Shown: positions 8,309-17,860, counted from the first letter of the stretch. The stretch is 64,000 nt of DNA from Flavobacterium sp. IB48 (GCF_016405855.1 NZ_JAEFCA010000002.1:691031-755030); one strand, 5' to 3'. Notes: generated by a model from the letters alone, not told the origin. Numbers and translations are program-made.

Positions 8309-9718
8309 TTATTTTGTGATAAATTTTGGATGAATCAGATTCTCTAGAGAATAAATTTCGTCCCATTTTTCTTGTGTAATCAGCTTTCTTTCTAAAACTG
8401 CAACTTGATGCACACTTTTACCTGTTTTTAAAGCTTCTCCAGCAATACTAGCACTTTCTTCGTAACCTAAAATTGGGTTTAATTGCGTTACAATTCCAAT
8501 ACTGTTCATTACCATATTATAGCAATGATCTACGTTTGCTGTAATTCCGTTAATACATTTATCGATTAAAGTCTGAATCGCATTTGAAAGATAATCCAAC
8601 GAAGTAAACATTGCGAAAGCAATTACAGGTTCCATTACATTTAATTGCAATTGTCCCGCTTCTGCCGCCATTGTAACCGTTAAATCCTGACCAATTACAT
8701 AAAAACAAGTCTGATTTACCACTTCTGGAATTACCGGATTTACCTTTCCTGGCATAATAGATGAACCTGGCTGACGTGCTGGAAGATTAATTTCATTAAA
8801 ACCTGTTCTTGGCCCCGAGCTTAATAAACGTAAATCGTTGCAGATTTTAGAAATCTTAACTGCAGAACGTTTTAAAGTTCCCATAATCTGCACATAAGCT
8901 CCTGTATCGACCGTTGCTTCGATTAAATCTGGTGAAAGTGTCAGCGGAATTCCCACCTCATCTGCCAGATATTTTACGCAGATTTCCGGATAACCTTCTG
9001 GAGCATTTACTTTTGTTCCAATGGCTGTTGCTCCCATATTGATTTCTAACAACAATTCCTGAGCATTTTTTAAACGCTGAATGTCTTCTCCGATTGTTGT
9101 AGCGTAAGCTTTAAATTCCTGTCCTAAAGTCATCGGAACCGCATCTTGCAATTGCGTTCTTCCCATTTTTAGGACTTCTTTAAACTCCTCTCCTTTTTTA
9201 GCAAATGCGACTTCTAAACCAGCAAAAGTTTTAATAAAGCTTTCCATTTTCAAATACAAAGCAATTCTAAAAGCCGATGGATAAGCATCATTTGTCGATT
9301 GAGAACAGTTTACATGATTGTTTGGATGAAGAAAATTGTACTCTCCTTTTTTATGACCTAAATATTCTAGTCCAATATTGGCAATTACTTCATTGGCGTT
9401 CATGTTTACAGAAGTTCCTGCTCCGCCCTGAATTAAATCGCTTACAAATTCCTGATCAAATTTGCCAGCAATAACCTGATCGCTTCCGTAACAGATTGCT
9501 TCGGCAATTTTAGAATCAATTGCGCCACAGTCTTTATTGGCTAAAGCAGCAGCCTTTTTTACATATCCTAAAGCTTTGATGAATAAAGGCTCTTTTGAAA
9601 TCGGAATTCCTGTAATGTTGAAATTCTCTACAGCTCTAAAAGTTTGGATTCCGTAGTATAAATGATTTGGAATTTCTAATTCTCCTAGAAAATCATGCTC
9701 TTTTCTTGTTGATTCCAT
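8309..9718 (-). CDS. aspA: Aspartate ammonia-lyase
   Basis: A 469-residue member of the fumarase/aspartase superfamily, with the signature GSSIMPGKVNPV near residue 320. The N-terminal YYGIQTFRAVENF segment is typical of aspartases rather than fumarases, whose equivalent is YGAQTQR. It converts aspartate to fumarate and ammonia in the cytoplasm, linking amino-acid breakdown to the citric acid cycle. The length is usual and the gene is monocistronic with its own terminator. Confidence that it is aspartase rather than fumarase is good but rests on sequence signature alone. Confidence 0.9.
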   Translation of the reverse strand: MESTRKEHDFLGELEIPNHLYYGIQTFRAVENFNITGIPISKEPLFIKALGYVKKAAALANKDCGAIDSKIAEAICYGSDQVIAGKFDQEFVSDLIQGGAGTSVNMNANEVIANIGLEYLGHKKGEYNFLHPNNHVNCSQSTNDAYPSAFRIALYLKMESFIKTFAGLEVAFAKKGEEFKEVLKMGRTQLQDAVPMTLGQEFKAYATTIGEDIQRLKNAQELLLEINMGATAIGTKVNAPEGYPEICVKYLADEVGIPLTLSPDLIEATVDTGAYVQIMGTLKRSAVKISKICNDLRLLSSGPRTGFNEINLPARQPGSSIMPGKVNPVIPEVVNQTCFYVIGQDLTVTMAAEAGQLQLNVMEPVIAFAMFTSLDYLSNAIQTLIDKCINGITANVDHCYNMVMNSIGIVTQLNPILGYEESASIAGEALKTGKSVHQVAVLERKLITQEKWDEIYSLENLIHPKFITK

Positions 9719-9876
9719 ATAATAAAATTGATCTGTTTTAACTTAAAAAATAAGTGTAAAGCTACATTAATTTTTTATTCTAAAGTCGTTAATAATTTCA
9801 AAATGATTCCGATTTTCATCGAAAATTCTATAGCAAATTATTAACTTTTCAACCTCAAATAATTATTGAAAAAGAA

Positions 9877-10455
9877 TTGAAAAAAGAAAGCGAATATTTT
9901 CTTGATAAAGAATACAATACGATTGTTTACGCCAAAGACGATTTGAATTTTAAAGACTTTGAATCTTGCGTTTTTAACAATTGTAACTTTTCTGCATGCA
10001 CGTTTTTAGCCGTTACTTTCATTGATTGCGTTTTTAATGACTGCATTTTCAGCGAAGCAAAAATCAATTATGTGGCATTGAGAACCGTTACTTTTAATCG
10101 ATGCAAAATTAAAGAAGTGAATTTCGCTATGTGTGATAAACTAATTTTTGAAGTTCATTTTAATGATTGTGTTCTCGATTTTTCTAAGTTTTATACTTTA
10201 AAATTGAAAGGAACTCCGTTTACCAATTGCAGTTTAATTGCAGTAGATTTTATGGCCGCAGATTTAACCAGCGTAATTTTCGATAATTGTGACTTATATC
10301 GTTCTGAATTCAACAAAGCCATTGCCAACAAAGCCGATTTTAAAACCAGTTATAATTATACTATTGATCCTTCTAAAACTAAAGTGAAGAAAGCCATTTT
10401 TTCTTTGAAGGAAGTGAAGGGATTATTGTTTGCGCATGATGTGATTGTGAATTAG
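9877..10455 (+). CDS. Pentapeptide-repeat protein, TTG start
   Basis: A 192-residue protein built largely of pentapeptide repeats of the A(N/D)LxF type, seen here as runs such as FNNCNFSACTF and CVFNDCIFSEA. These predict a right-handed quadrilateral beta-helix. Relatives include McbG/Qnr-like proteins that mimic DNA and protect gyrase, but many members have no such role. The reading frame has no ATG before the repeats: it opens after a stop at 9793-9795, and the best start is TTG at 9877. It is convergent with the MFS transporter gene, 15 bases away. Cysteine is unusually frequent at the repeat centre. Confidence 0.75.
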   Translation: MKKESEYFLDKEYNTIVYAKDDLNFKDFESCVFNNCNFSACTFLAVTFIDCVFNDCIFSEAKINYVALRTVTFNRCKIKEVNFAMCDKLIFEVHFNDCVLDFSKFYTLKLKGTPFTNCSLIAVDFMAADLTSVIFDNCDLYRSEFNKAIANKADFKTSYNYTIDPSKTKVKKAIFSLKEVKGLLFAHDVIVN

Positions 10456-10470
10456 TTATAATCGTTTTTT

Positions 10471-11883
10471 TCAATATTCTTTTTCTGTTTTTGCGGGAAG
10501 AACAGAATTGGGCAACAGGAATAAAATAAGCAATACACTTGTTAAGCAAAGCAAATGAATTAATGTGCCATAGAAAAAAGCATTATAGAAATCTATATAA
10601 TCTGTTTTTCCTTTTGCAAAATAGTAAAATACACCTCCTGTTAAGGTAATGCCCAATGCACCAAACAATTGCTGCAATGTAGAATAAACTCCTGATGCAT
10701 TTCCAATCCTGTTTTGGGGTAAATCTTTCAGCGCAATATTAGCAAATGAAGGCAGAACCAAGGCTACACCAATACCGTGCAAAAACATGACAAAATATCC
10801 CTTGTAATCGATTGATTGATAATAAAAAAGGACCAGCTGAAAAATAAGAGAAAACATAAGAAGCAACACTCCAAAAATCAATACATTTTTACCATACTGA
10901 AGCACCAATCTAGCCGCAAAAAATGATGCTAAAATAAAACCGCATCCTTGAAATACAATAAAATATCCTGCTTGCATAGGAGAAAGTCTAATACCGTCTT
11001 GCAGAAAAATTGCTAATACAAAAAAATAAGCATCGAGCATTAGCATAAAAAGAGCAGAAGCCGAAACCGCAATATTGAAATTCTTGTGTGTAAAAAGCTC
11101 CATATTCAATAATGGCTCTTTTTTCTTTAATTTTCTTTTGATCTGTCTAAACATAAAACCTATCAGAAATACTATAGAAATTGTCAGCGTAATTGCAACC
11201 AAATCTTTTTGTTCTAATCCCACAGCCATCGAAAAAACTAGTAAAGCAAGCCCTATGCATAATATAACTGCGCTCCAATAATCCATTTGTAAAGAAGAAT
11301 TGTCTCTGGATTGATTGAGATAACGAATGGCTAGAAAAATCGTTATTATACAAATAGGAATATTGATAAGGAATATATACCTCCATGATTTATCGATTAA
11401 AAATGGTTGGAGTTCTACAAGAAAACCTCCTAAAAACTGCCCCAGCATTGTACCAATTCCAATTGCAATTCCGTACCAGCCCATTGCATAAGTGCGTTCC
11501 TTATGACTGACAAAGAGAATTTGAATATAAGATAGAACTTGTGGCGCCATTAAGCTTGCACTTATACCTTGAAAAAACCTCAAAGCAATAAGCTGATTTG
11601 TAGTGGCAGCAAACCCGCATCCCGCAGAAGTGACCATAAACAAAAACAGTCCTAGAATAAAGATTTTTTTTCTTCCAAAATAATCTCCCATTTTTCCGCC
11701 AATTATCAAAAAAGAAGCAAACCCAACCATATACATAGCTACAACTAACTGAATTTTTCCATTACTTGAACCAAGCCCACGCTGAATTGATGGAATAGCA
11801 ACGTTTACAATAAATATATCCAAAATAGTAAGCAAATGTGCAAGCAGCAATATAAGGAGCGAAATGTATTTTTTATTTTTCAT
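10471..11883 (-). CDS. MFS drug-efflux transporter, DHA2 type
   Basis: A 470-residue inner-membrane protein with about 14 hydrophobic helices, the layout of the EmrB/QacA (DHA2) multidrug family. The GGKMGDYFGRKKIFILG segment between helices 2 and 3 is the major-facilitator motif, and a motif-C-like GIAIGIGTMLGQFLGG lies near residue 145. It probably exports toxic hydrophobic compounds by proton antiport. A TetR-family gene ends 39 bases upstream on the same strand, and a palindrome related to the one in front of the regulator lies in that gap, so repression by TetR is likely. Confidence 0.88.
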   Translation of the reverse strand: MKNKKYISLLILLLAHLLTILDIFIVNVAIPSIQRGLGSSNGKIQLVVAMYMVGFASFLIIGGKMGDYFGRKKIFILGLFLFMVTSAGCGFAATTNQLIALRFFQGISASLMAPQVLSYIQILFVSHKERTYAMGWYGIAIGIGTMLGQFLGGFLVELQPFLIDKSWRYIFLINIPICIITIFLAIRYLNQSRDNSSLQMDYWSAVILCIGLALLVFSMAVGLEQKDLVAITLTISIVFLIGFMFRQIKRKLKKKEPLLNMELFTHKNFNIAVSASALFMLMLDAYFFVLAIFLQDGIRLSPMQAGYFIVFQGCGFILASFFAARLVLQYGKNVLIFGVLLLMFSLIFQLVLFYYQSIDYKGYFVMFLHGIGVALVLPSFANIALKDLPQNRIGNASGVYSTLQQLFGALGITLTGGVFYYFAKGKTDYIDFYNAFFYGTLIHLLCLTSVLLILFLLPNSVLPAKTEKEY

Positions 11884-11884
11884 A

Positions 11885-11908
11885 ATATATAGAACAGTCT
11901 ATCTATTT
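11885..11908 (-). promoter_or_regulatory. Candidate TetR operator before MFS gene
   Basis: On the minus strand an imperfect palindrome reads AAATAGATAGACTG and then TTCTATATAT, just upstream of the transporter start codon. Its left half (AAATAGATAGA) is identical to that of the perfect palindrome in front of the TetR gene at 12517-12538. The shared half-site suggests one repressor binds both. Confidence 0.5.
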
Positions 11909-11922
11909 TTGGTTAAAAAAAA

Positions 11923-12489
11923 TCAGAAAAACTGATTTATACTTTTTTTTACGGTTTTTAGATCATTCGTATTTCCGTTTATACCTGCCGAAACTACAGC
12001 TCCTTCAATCATCAAAAAAATACTGTTTTGCAGTGCTTTTTTTTCTATTAAAAGCGTTTTTACTGTACTAATTTCATCAACTAATCCATTAATATACTCA
12101 CGCTGGCGCTCTTTATGTGCCTGAACAAACTGTTCTATTTTTTTATCTTCTCTACCTATTTCAGCATTTATTTTTATGAAATGGCATCCAGAAAAATTTG
12201 ATTCTTCCTGAAGTTTAATACGGTAATCTATTAATTTTAGAAGTTTTTTTAAGGGAGGTTTCTCGTCTTTTAAATAGTCATTGAGATTGGCAAAATATTC
12301 TGTTTCCTGCTGTTCAAGATAATGATACAACAAATCACTTTTAGACTCATAGTGTTTGTAAAGCGAACCAATTGCAATATCTGCCTCAGCAATAATCTGA
12401 TTAATTCCTGTGCTATTAAATCCCTGATGATAAAACAGACGGGATGCTGTATCGAGTATTCGTTCTTTTACACTGCTTTTCTGTTTCAT
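11923..12489 (-). CDS. TetR-family transcriptional repressor
   Basis: A 188-residue protein starting MKQKSSVKERILD. The N-terminal TetR helix-turn-helix is clear: ERILDTASRLFYHQGFNSTG followed by a recognition-helix region IAIGSLYKHYESKSDLLYHY. The C-terminal ligand-binding half is diverged, as is usual, so the inducer cannot be named. Nine upstream codons could extend it to 12516, but they overlap the promoter box, so the start at 12489 is preferred. It is co-oriented with and just upstream of the MFS exporter. A perfect palindrome sits in its own promoter, consistent with autorepression. Confidence 0.88.
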   Translation of the reverse strand: MKQKSSVKERILDTASRLFYHQGFNSTGINQIIAEADIAIGSLYKHYESKSDLLYHYLEQQETEYFANLNDYLKDEKPPLKKLLKLIDYRIKLQEESNFSGCHFIKINAEIGREDKKIEQFVQAHKERQREYINGLVDEISTVKTLLIEKKALQNSIFLMIEGAVVSAGINGNTNDLKTVKKSINQFF

Positions 12490-12502
12490 TTTTTCTTTTT
12501 GC

Positions 12503-12538
12503 CAAAGATAAAACAAAAATAGATAGAGTTATCTATTT
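12503..12538 (-). promoter_or_regulatory. tetR promoter with palindromic operator
   Basis: On the minus strand TATCTTTG (12503-12510) matches the TAnnTTTG -7 box. Where the -33 element should be lies a perfect 9-base inverted repeat, AAATAGATA (12517-12525) and TATCTATTT (12530-12538), with a 4-base spacer. An operator overlying the -33 region would block polymerase. Confidence 0.65.
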
Positions 12539-12544
12539 ATTTCA

Positions 12545-12575
12545 AAATAAAAAAAATCACAAAAGCCGTGATTTT
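12545..12575 (-). terminator. Terminator after GNAT gene
   Basis: The AAAATCAC (12553-12560) / GTGATTTT (12568-12575) stem is followed by a T run on the minus strand, 22 bases past the stop of the GNAT gene. Confidence 0.75.
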
Positions 12576-12597
12576 AAAATTCGTTAATATAAATTAA

Positions 12598-13095
12598 CTA
12601 CAAACCTTTTCCCATTACGTAATCTTCCATCAAATATCCATTTCCTATTTCGATATCAACGGTTTCTTTAATTTCGAAACCAAGTTTTTTATAGAAATTT
12701 AAAGCGGTATTAAAGCGATTTACGTTCAATAAAAGTTCGGTTGAGTTACTTTCCAAAGCCATTTTTCCAATTTCTTCAAAAACTATTTTGCCATAACCTT
12801 TCCCTTGTGTTTCTGGCATAAGATAAATTTTATGGATTTTAGTAATAGCTTCTCCTTTATAATTGTGTTCAATTCCGATAAAACCAATAACCGATTCTGA
12901 ATCTGAAATTAAATAAAACAACTGTTCTTTATTCTGAATTTGCTTTGATAATGCTTCATTAGAATAAATTAGATTTAACATGTACTCTAATTGTTCCGCA
13001 GTTAGAATTTCGCCATAAGTAATAGGCCATGTTATATGTGCGATTTCTTGAATTTTAGCAATATCTTCAACAAATGCTTCTGTAATTTTAATCAT
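12598..13095 (-). CDS. GNAT-family N-acetyltransferase
   Basis: A 165-residue acetyltransferase. The acetyl-CoA pyrophosphate-binding motif is seen as YLMPETQGKGYGKIVFEEI (about residues 90-110, pattern Q-x-x-G-x-G). The C-terminal FYKKLGFEI is the usual final strand of the family. The acceptor is unknown. It starts two bases after guaC ends, so the two are probably cotranscribed, although no metabolic link between them is evident. Confidence 0.85.
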   Translation of the reverse strand: MIKITEAFVEDIAKIQEIAHITWPITYGEILTAEQLEYMLNLIYSNEALSKQIQNKEQLFYLISDSESVIGFIGIEHNYKGEAITKIHKIYLMPETQGKGYGKIVFEEIGKMALESNSTELLLNVNRFNTALNFYKKLGFEIKETVDIEIGNGYLMEDYVMGKGL

Positions 13096-13097
13096 AT

Positions 13098-14138
13098 TTA
13101 TTTAGTAAAAACTTGATTTTCTTGTTCGCTTACGCGGATAAAAGTCGTTCGTTTAGTCAATTCTTTTAATCTTGAAGCGCCAACATAAGTGCATGTGCTT
13201 CTTATTCCACCTAAAATATCTAAAACAGTATGAATCACATCTCCTTTAAACGGAACTTGAACTGTTTTTCCTTCGCTTGCTCTGTACTCTGCAACTCCGC
13301 CAGAATGCTTCTCCATTGCAGTTTTCGAGCTCATTCCGTAAAACTGTTTGAATTTTTCTCCTTTGACTTCTATTAGTTCACCGCCGCTTTCTGTGTGTCC
13401 CGCGAGCATTCCTCCCAACATTACAAAATCGGCTCCTGCACCAAAAGCTTTAGCAACATCGCCCGGAGTAGAACAGCCACCATCACTGATAATATGACCA
13501 CCTAAACCATGAGCTGCATCGGCACATTCAATAATAGCCGATAACTGCGGATAACCAACACCTGTTTTAACACGAGTTGTACAAACAGAACCTGGTCCAA
13601 TTCCGACTTTTACAATGTCTGCTCCAGCTAAAAGCAACTCTTCAGTCATTTCTCCTGTCACCACATTTCCAGCGATAATTATTTTGTCTGGATATTGTTT
13701 ACGGGTTTTCTTTAAAAACTGAACAAAATGTTCTGAATAGCCGTTAGCAACATCAATACAAATAAATTTCAGTAACGGATTTTCTGCAATTATTTTTTCA
13801 ATCTTCTCAAAGTCTTCTTTTCCCGTTCCAGTGCTTACAGCAATATAATCGTAGAAATCTGGAGTTACATTTTTTAAGAAATCATTCCACTCTTCTAAAG
13901 TGTAATGTTTATGGATTGCTGTAAAAAGCTTTTCTTTTGCCAAAACCTTTGCAATTTCTAAAGTTCCCACAGTATCCATATTGGCTGCCATAATTGGAAT
14001 TCCTGTCCAATTTGAAGTACTGTGTAAAAACTTGAAATTTTGTTCTAGGGAAACTTCAGATCTGCTTCTTAGCGTTGATCTTTTAGGTCTAAACATTACG
14101 TCTTTAAAACCCAGTTTTAAGTCCATTTCTATTCTCAT
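13098..14138 (-). CDS. guaC: GMP reductase
   Basis: A 346-residue enzyme that aligns along its whole length with E. coli GuaC (347 residues), including the N-terminus [14 protein letters not shown]. The catalytic cysteine is Cys186 in GPGSVCTTR, with the phosphate-binding DGGC and [13 protein letters not shown] loops downstream. It reductively deaminates GMP to IMP with NADPH, rebalancing guanine and adenine nucleotides. No CBS domains are present, which separates it from IMP dehydrogenase. It heads a two-gene unit with the GNAT gene. Confidence 0.95.
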   Translation of the reverse strand: MRIEMDLKLGFKDVMFRPKRSTLRSRSEVSLEQNFKFLHSTSNWTGIPIMAANMDTVGTLEIAKVLAKEKLFTAIHKHYTLEEWNDFLKNVTPDFYDYIAVSTGTGKEDFEKIEKIIAENPLLKFICIDVANGYSEHFVQFLKKTRKQYPDKIIIAGNVVTGEMTEELLLAGADIVKVGIGPGSVCTTRVKTGVGYPQLSAIIECADAAHGLGGHIISDGGCSTPGDVAKAFGAGADFVMLGGMLAGHTESGGELIEVKGEKFKQFYGMSSKTAMEKHSGGVAEYRASEGKTVQVPFKGDVIHTVLDILGGIRSTCTYVGASRLKELTKRTTFIRVSEQENQVFTK

Positions 14139-14160
14139 AATTCGAGATTTTGGTTACTCT

Positions 14161-14168
14161 CAAATGTA
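14161..14168 (-). promoter_or_regulatory. -7 box before guaC
   Basis: TACATTTG on the minus strand matches TAnnTTTG, 22 bases before the guaC start codon. No good -33 TTG is seen at the expected distance. Confidence 0.5.
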
Positions 14169-14289
14169 AGGAATTTTAGATTGTAGACTTTAGATTTTAG
14201 ATTAACAAAAACTTGAACTTTTGAACAATTCAGAAATTGATTCGCTTTTGCTAAAACGCTGATTAAACGTTTTTTTGAAACTGAAATCT

Positions 14290-14350
14290 ACTTTGCGTGG
14301 GCTTCGACTTCGCTCAGCCTGACAAAACCTGAAACCTGAAACTTGAAACA
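14290..14350. repeat. gcttcgacttcgctcag and gaaac word repeats
   Basis: The gap between guaC and miaE holds the half-element GCTTCGACTTCGCTCAGC followed by repeated cctgaaac/cttgaaac words. The same gaaac words recur at 41031-41160. No gene is seen in the gap. Confidence 0.6.
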
Positions 14351-14357
14351 AAAAAAA

Positions 14358-14951
14358 CTATCCGTGAATTGTTTCTCCTTTTCCGTAATTAGTAATAATT
14401 GACTCTTCAAAAGCCAGCCATTCTCTCCAACGTTTTTCAACGTCTATTCCTGTACCATATTTACGAGCGTAAGTAATAAAAGTGGTGTAATGCCCTGCTT
14501 CGCTTTCCATTAATTCTCTATAGAAAAGCGCCAATTCTTCGTCTTTAATATTTTCTGAAAGTACTTTAAAACGTTCACAGCTTCTAGCCTCGATCATTGC
14601 AGAAAATAGTAATCGTTCTACAAGACCAGAAACACGGCTTCCGTCACCGCTTCTTTTCATGTATTGATACAGTTCGTTTACGTAATCATCTTTACGCTCA
14701 CGACCTAATTTTAATCCTCTTTTGATAATAATGTTGTGAACTTGCTCAAAATGATCGATTTCTTCTTTGGCTAAAGCCAATAAATCTTTCACTAAATCTT
14801 GATGCTCAGAATTGTTTGTGATAATTGTAATCGCATTTGTTGCCGCTTTCTGCTCGCACCAAGCGTGATCTGTTAAGATTTCTTCAATGTTCTTCTCAAC
14901 AATATTTACCCATCTTGGGTCGGTTGGCAATTGTAATCTTAATACGCCCAT
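14358..14951 (-). CDS. miaE: tRNA 2-methylthio-N6-isopentenyladenosine-37 hydroxylase
   Basis: A 197-residue ferritin-like diiron monooxygenase starting MGVLRLQLPTDP. Iron ligands are visible in the EEIDHFEQVH and ESEAGHYTTF segments (E-x-x-H pairs), and the N-terminal WCEQKAATNA is typical of MiaE. It hydroxylates the isopentenyl side chain of the modified A37 next to the anticodon. The frame stays open to 14987, but those 12 codons fall in an aaagt-type repeat and are unlikely to be translated. The enzyme making its precursor, MiaA, is encoded at 59437. Confidence 0.88.
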   Translation of the reverse strand: MGVLRLQLPTDPRWVNIVEKNIEEILTDHAWCEQKAATNAITIITNNSEHQDLVKDLLALAKEEIDHFEQVHNIIIKRGLKLGRERKDDYVNELYQYMKRSGDGSRVSGLVERLLFSAMIEARSCERFKVLSENIKDEELALFYRELMESEAGHYTTFITYARKYGTGIDVEKRWREWLAFEESIITNYGKGETIHG

Positions 14952-14979
14952 TTTTTTAAGTCTTAAAGTTTGAAAGTTG

Positions 14980-15087
14980 AAAGTCATAAAGTCTTTGGAA
15001 AACTTTAAAAGAAAAATCGAAGATCAAAAACTAAATATAGAAATTTACTTCCATTTTTAGACTTTCGACCTTCGACTTTATGACTTT
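14980..15087. repeat. aaagtc word repeat, inverted
   Basis: AAAGTCATAAAGTC (14980-14993) and its exact reverse complement (15074-15087) bracket the gap between glyA and miaE, with further degenerate ttgaaagt/cttcgact words around them. This is the same kind of word-like inverted repeat as the ctaag family but with a different word. Confidence 0.7.
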
Positions 15088-15097
15088 TGACTAATTT

Positions 15098-16372
15098 TTA
15101 ATATGCAAAAATTGGTCTTTCGCTCATTAATTCGTTTACTTCTTCAGCAACTTCTTCGATAACATCCTCATTTGTATGATTAGTTAATACTTTATCGATA
15201 AGCGCTACAATAGTTTCCATATCTTTTTCAACTAAACCACGAGTTGTGATTGCAGCTGTTCCAACACGAATTCCAGAAGTGATAAATGGAGATTTATCGT
15301 CAAAAGGAACCATGTTTTTGTTTACTGTAATTTCAGCTTTTACTAATGCATTTTCAGCTTCTTTTCCAGAAATACCTTTGTTTCTTAAGTCAATAAGCAT
15401 CATGTGGTTGTCTGTTCCTCCAGAGATAATGTTGTAACCTCTTTTTACGAAAGCATCAGCCATTGCATTTGCATTCTTTTTTAATTGCATTGCATAAGTA
15501 AAGAAATCATCTTTTAATGCTTCACCAAAAGCAACTGCTTTAGCAGCGATAATGTGCATTAAAGGTCCACCTTGATTTCCAGGGAAAACAGCTAAATCTA
15601 ATAAAGAAGACATCATTCTGATTTCTCCTTTTGGAGTTGTTAATCCTTGTGGATTTGGGAAATCTTTACCCATTAAAATAAGACCTCCACGTGGTCCTCT
15701 TAATGTTTTATGAGTTGTTGTAGAAACAATATGGCAATGTGGAATTGGATCATTCATTAGTCCTTTTGCAATAAGACCTGCTGGGTGAGAAATATCAGCA
15801 AATAAAATTGCTCCTACGCTGTCAGCAATTTGTCTGAAACGAGCAAAATCCATATCACGAGAATAAGCCGAAGCTCCAGCGATGATTAATTTTGGCTGTT
15901 CTTTAGTTGCAATTTCTTGAATTTTATCATAATCTAAACGACCAGTTTCAGCATCTACACCGTAGAATACCGGACGGTATAAACGTCCAGAGAAATTTAC
16001 AGGAGAACCGTGAGTTAAGTGACCTCCATGAGATAAATCGAAACCTAAAATAGTATCTCCAGGATTTAAACAAGCATGGTAAACCGATGTGTTTGCCTGA
16101 GAACCTGAGTGAGGCTGTACGTTTGCATATTCAGCGCCAAATAATTCTTTAGCTCTGTCAATTGCAATTTGCTCAATAACGTCAACTACTTCGCAACCGC
16201 CGTAGTATCTTTTACCAGGATAACCCTCTGCATATTTATTCGTTAAAACAGACCCTGCTGCTGCCATTACTTCATCACTTACAAAATTCTCAGAAGCAAT
16301 AAGCTCTAATCCGTGAATTTGTCTTTCTTTCTCCTCTTGGATAAGATCAAAAATTTGTTCGTCGCGTTGCAT
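15098..16372 (-). CDS. glyA: Serine hydroxymethyltransferase
   Basis: A 424-residue PLP enzyme starting [10 protein letters not shown]. The family signatures [27 protein letters not shown] and the PLP-lysine segment [15 protein letters not shown] are intact, and the length is standard. It interconverts serine and glycine with tetrahydrofolate, feeding one-carbon metabolism. Seventeen further codons are open upstream but lie over the promoter. It is divergent from fumarylacetoacetase with about 110 bases between the starts. Confidence 0.97.
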   Translation of the reverse strand: MQRDEQIFDLIQEEKERQIHGLELIASENFVSDEVMAAAGSVLTNKYAEGYPGKRYYGGCEVVDVIEQIAIDRAKELFGAEYANVQPHSGSQANTSVYHACLNPGDTILGFDLSHGGHLTHGSPVNFSGRLYRPVFYGVDAETGRLDYDKIQEIATKEQPKLIIAGASAYSRDMDFARFRQIADSVGAILFADISHPAGLIAKGLMNDPIPHCHIVSTTTHKTLRGPRGGLILMGKDFPNPQGLTTPKGEIRMMSSLLDLAVFPGNQGGPLMHIIAAKAVAFGEALKDDFFTYAMQLKKNANAMADAFVKRGYNIISGGTDNHMMLIDLRNKGISGKEAENALVKAEITVNKNMVPFDDKSPFITSGIRVGTAAITTRGLVEKDMETIVALIDKVLTNHTNEDVIEEVAEEVNELMSERPIFAY

Positions 16373-16397
16373 TTTTTTGTTTTTCGTTAATTTCACG

Positions 16398-16424
16398 CAA
16401 AAATACAAAAAAACGTTTGTCAAA
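16398..16424 (-). promoter_or_regulatory. Candidate glyA promoter
   Basis: On the minus strand TTTG (16424-16421) and TATTTTTG (16405-16398) form a Bacteroidota-like promoter with a slightly short spacer of about 15 bases. Its -33 element overlaps that of the divergent fahA promoter within the palindrome GTTTGTCAAAC. Confidence 0.5.
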
Positions 16425-16446
16425 CTGCTAGATTATGATATATTTG
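16417..16446 (+). promoter_or_regulatory. fahA promoter
   Basis: TTG (16417-16419), a 19-base spacer and TATATTTG (16439-16446) match the Bacteroidota consensus well. The coding start is 37 bases further on. Confidence 0.7.
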
Positions 16447-16482
16447 ACATGTAATTTTTCAACAAATAATTAACATTAAAAC

Positions 16483-17766
16483 ATGCCAATAACCGCCAAC
16501 GATACCAGTAGAAAATCATGGTTAGAAGTACCAGAAAATAGCGACTTCCCTATTCAGAATATTCCTTTTGGTGTATTTCTTACGAAAGAAAATGTCGTTA
16601 CTGTAGGAACTAGAATTGGCGATTACGCCATAGATTTAGGGGCTTTACAGCAATTAAACTATTTTGAGGGAATAGAATTAACTGATGATATGTTTATGCA
16701 GGATACGCTAAATGATTTTATTTCTGACGGAAAAAAAACATGGCGTTTAGTTAGAAATCGTATCGCAGAGATATTCGACGAAACTAATCCTCAGCTAAGA
16801 GATTCAACAAAACACCGCGATATTGTTATATTTAAGATCGAAGATGTAGAGATGCAATTACCAGTTTTAATTGGTGATTATACTGACTTTTATTCAAGTA
16901 GAGAACATGCTACAAATGTAGGTAAAATGTTCCGTGACCCAGAAAATGCATTACTGCCAAACTGGCTTCATATTCCAGTTGGATATCATGGAAGAAGCTC
17001 TACAATTGTACCATCTGGAATTCCGGTTCACAGACCAATGGGACAAACTTTACCAGCTGGTCATGACACACCTGTTTTTGGTGCTTCGCGTTTAGTAGAT
17101 TTTGAATTGGAAACGGCTTTCATTACAACAGACGTTAATGTAATGGGAGAAAATATTTCAACTTACGAAGCTGAAGATTATATTTTCGGAATGGTTTTAC
17201 TAAATGACTGGAGTGCGCGCGATATGCAAAAATGGGAATATGTGCCTCTTGGACCATTCTTAGCAAAAAACTTTGCTACTTCAATTTCACCTTGGATTGT
17301 AACTATGGATGCTTTGGAACCTTTTAGAACTAAGGGACCAAAACAAGATCCTTCACCACTTCCTTATTTACAGACAAAAGGAAAAAAGGCTTTTGATATT
17401 CATTTAGAAGTTTCTTTACAACCAGAAGATCAGGAAGAAACTGTGATTTCAACATCTAATTTCAAATATATGTATTGGTCTATGGCTCAGCAATTGACAC
17501 ACCATACATCAAACGGATGTCGCGTGAATTCTGGTGACATGATGGGTTCTGGAACAATTTCTGGTCCAACTCCAGATAGTTTTGGTTCTATGCTAGAATT
17601 AACTTGGGGTGGAAAAAATCCGCTTAAATTAAAAGACGGAAGCGAACGCAAATTTATTGAGGATAATGATACTGTAATTATTCGTGGTTTCTGTGAAAAT
17701 AAAGAAGTAAGAATTGGATTTGGAGAAGTTTCAAGTCAATTATTACCTCCTTTTACAAGACAATGA
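16483..17766 (+). CDS. fahA: Fumarylacetoacetase
   Basis: A 427-residue enzyme of full FAH length. It has the N-terminal SH3-like domain (FPIQNIPFGVFL) and the catalytic domain with DYTDFYSSREHATNVG, VGYHGRSSTIVPSG and NDWSARDMQKWEYVPLGPF, which hold the metal- and substrate-binding residues. It cleaves fumarylacetoacetate to fumarate and acetoacetate, the last step of tyrosine/phenylalanine catabolism. The upstream enzymes (HPPD, homogentisate dioxygenase) are not in this window. It is monocistronic, with its own promoter and terminator. Confidence 0.96.
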   Translation: MPITANDTSRKSWLEVPENSDFPIQNIPFGVFLTKENVVTVGTRIGDYAIDLGALQQLNYFEGIELTDDMFMQDTLNDFISDGKKTWRLVRNRIAEIFDETNPQLRDSTKHRDIVIFKIEDVEMQLPVLIGDYTDFYSSREHATNVGKMFRDPENALLPNWLHIPVGYHGRSSTIVPSGIPVHRPMGQTLPAGHDTPVFGASRLVDFELETAFITTDVNVMGENISTYEAEDYIFGMVLLNDWSARDMQKWEYVPLGPFLAKNFATSISPWIVTMDALEPFRTKGPKQDPSPLPYLQTKGKKAFDIHLEVSLQPEDQEETVISTSNFKYMYWSMAQQLTHHTSNGCRVNSGDMMGSGTISGPTPDSFGSMLELTWGGKNPLKLKDGSERKFIEDNDTVIIRGFCENKEVRIGFGEVSSQLLPPFTRQ

Positions 17767-17800
17767 AGAGCAGATCAATCTGAAGAGATATAAAAAATAA

Positions 17801-17830
17801 AAAACCTTGGTCCATAGCCAAGGTTTTTTT
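17801..17830. terminator. Bidirectional terminator
   Basis: A perfect 10-base stem, AAAACCTTGG / CCAAGGTTTT, with a 7-base loop separates the convergent fahA and EEP genes. T runs lie on the plus side and A runs on the other, so it can serve both. Confidence 0.9.
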
Positions 17831-17860
17831 ATGCTTTTATTAAATGAAAGAAAAAGTTAC

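Noticed and set aside
8309..9718. Assignment as fumarase C rather than aspartase
   Set aside because: The N-terminal YGIQTFRAVENF form is aspartase-like; fumarases show YGAQTQRS at this place.
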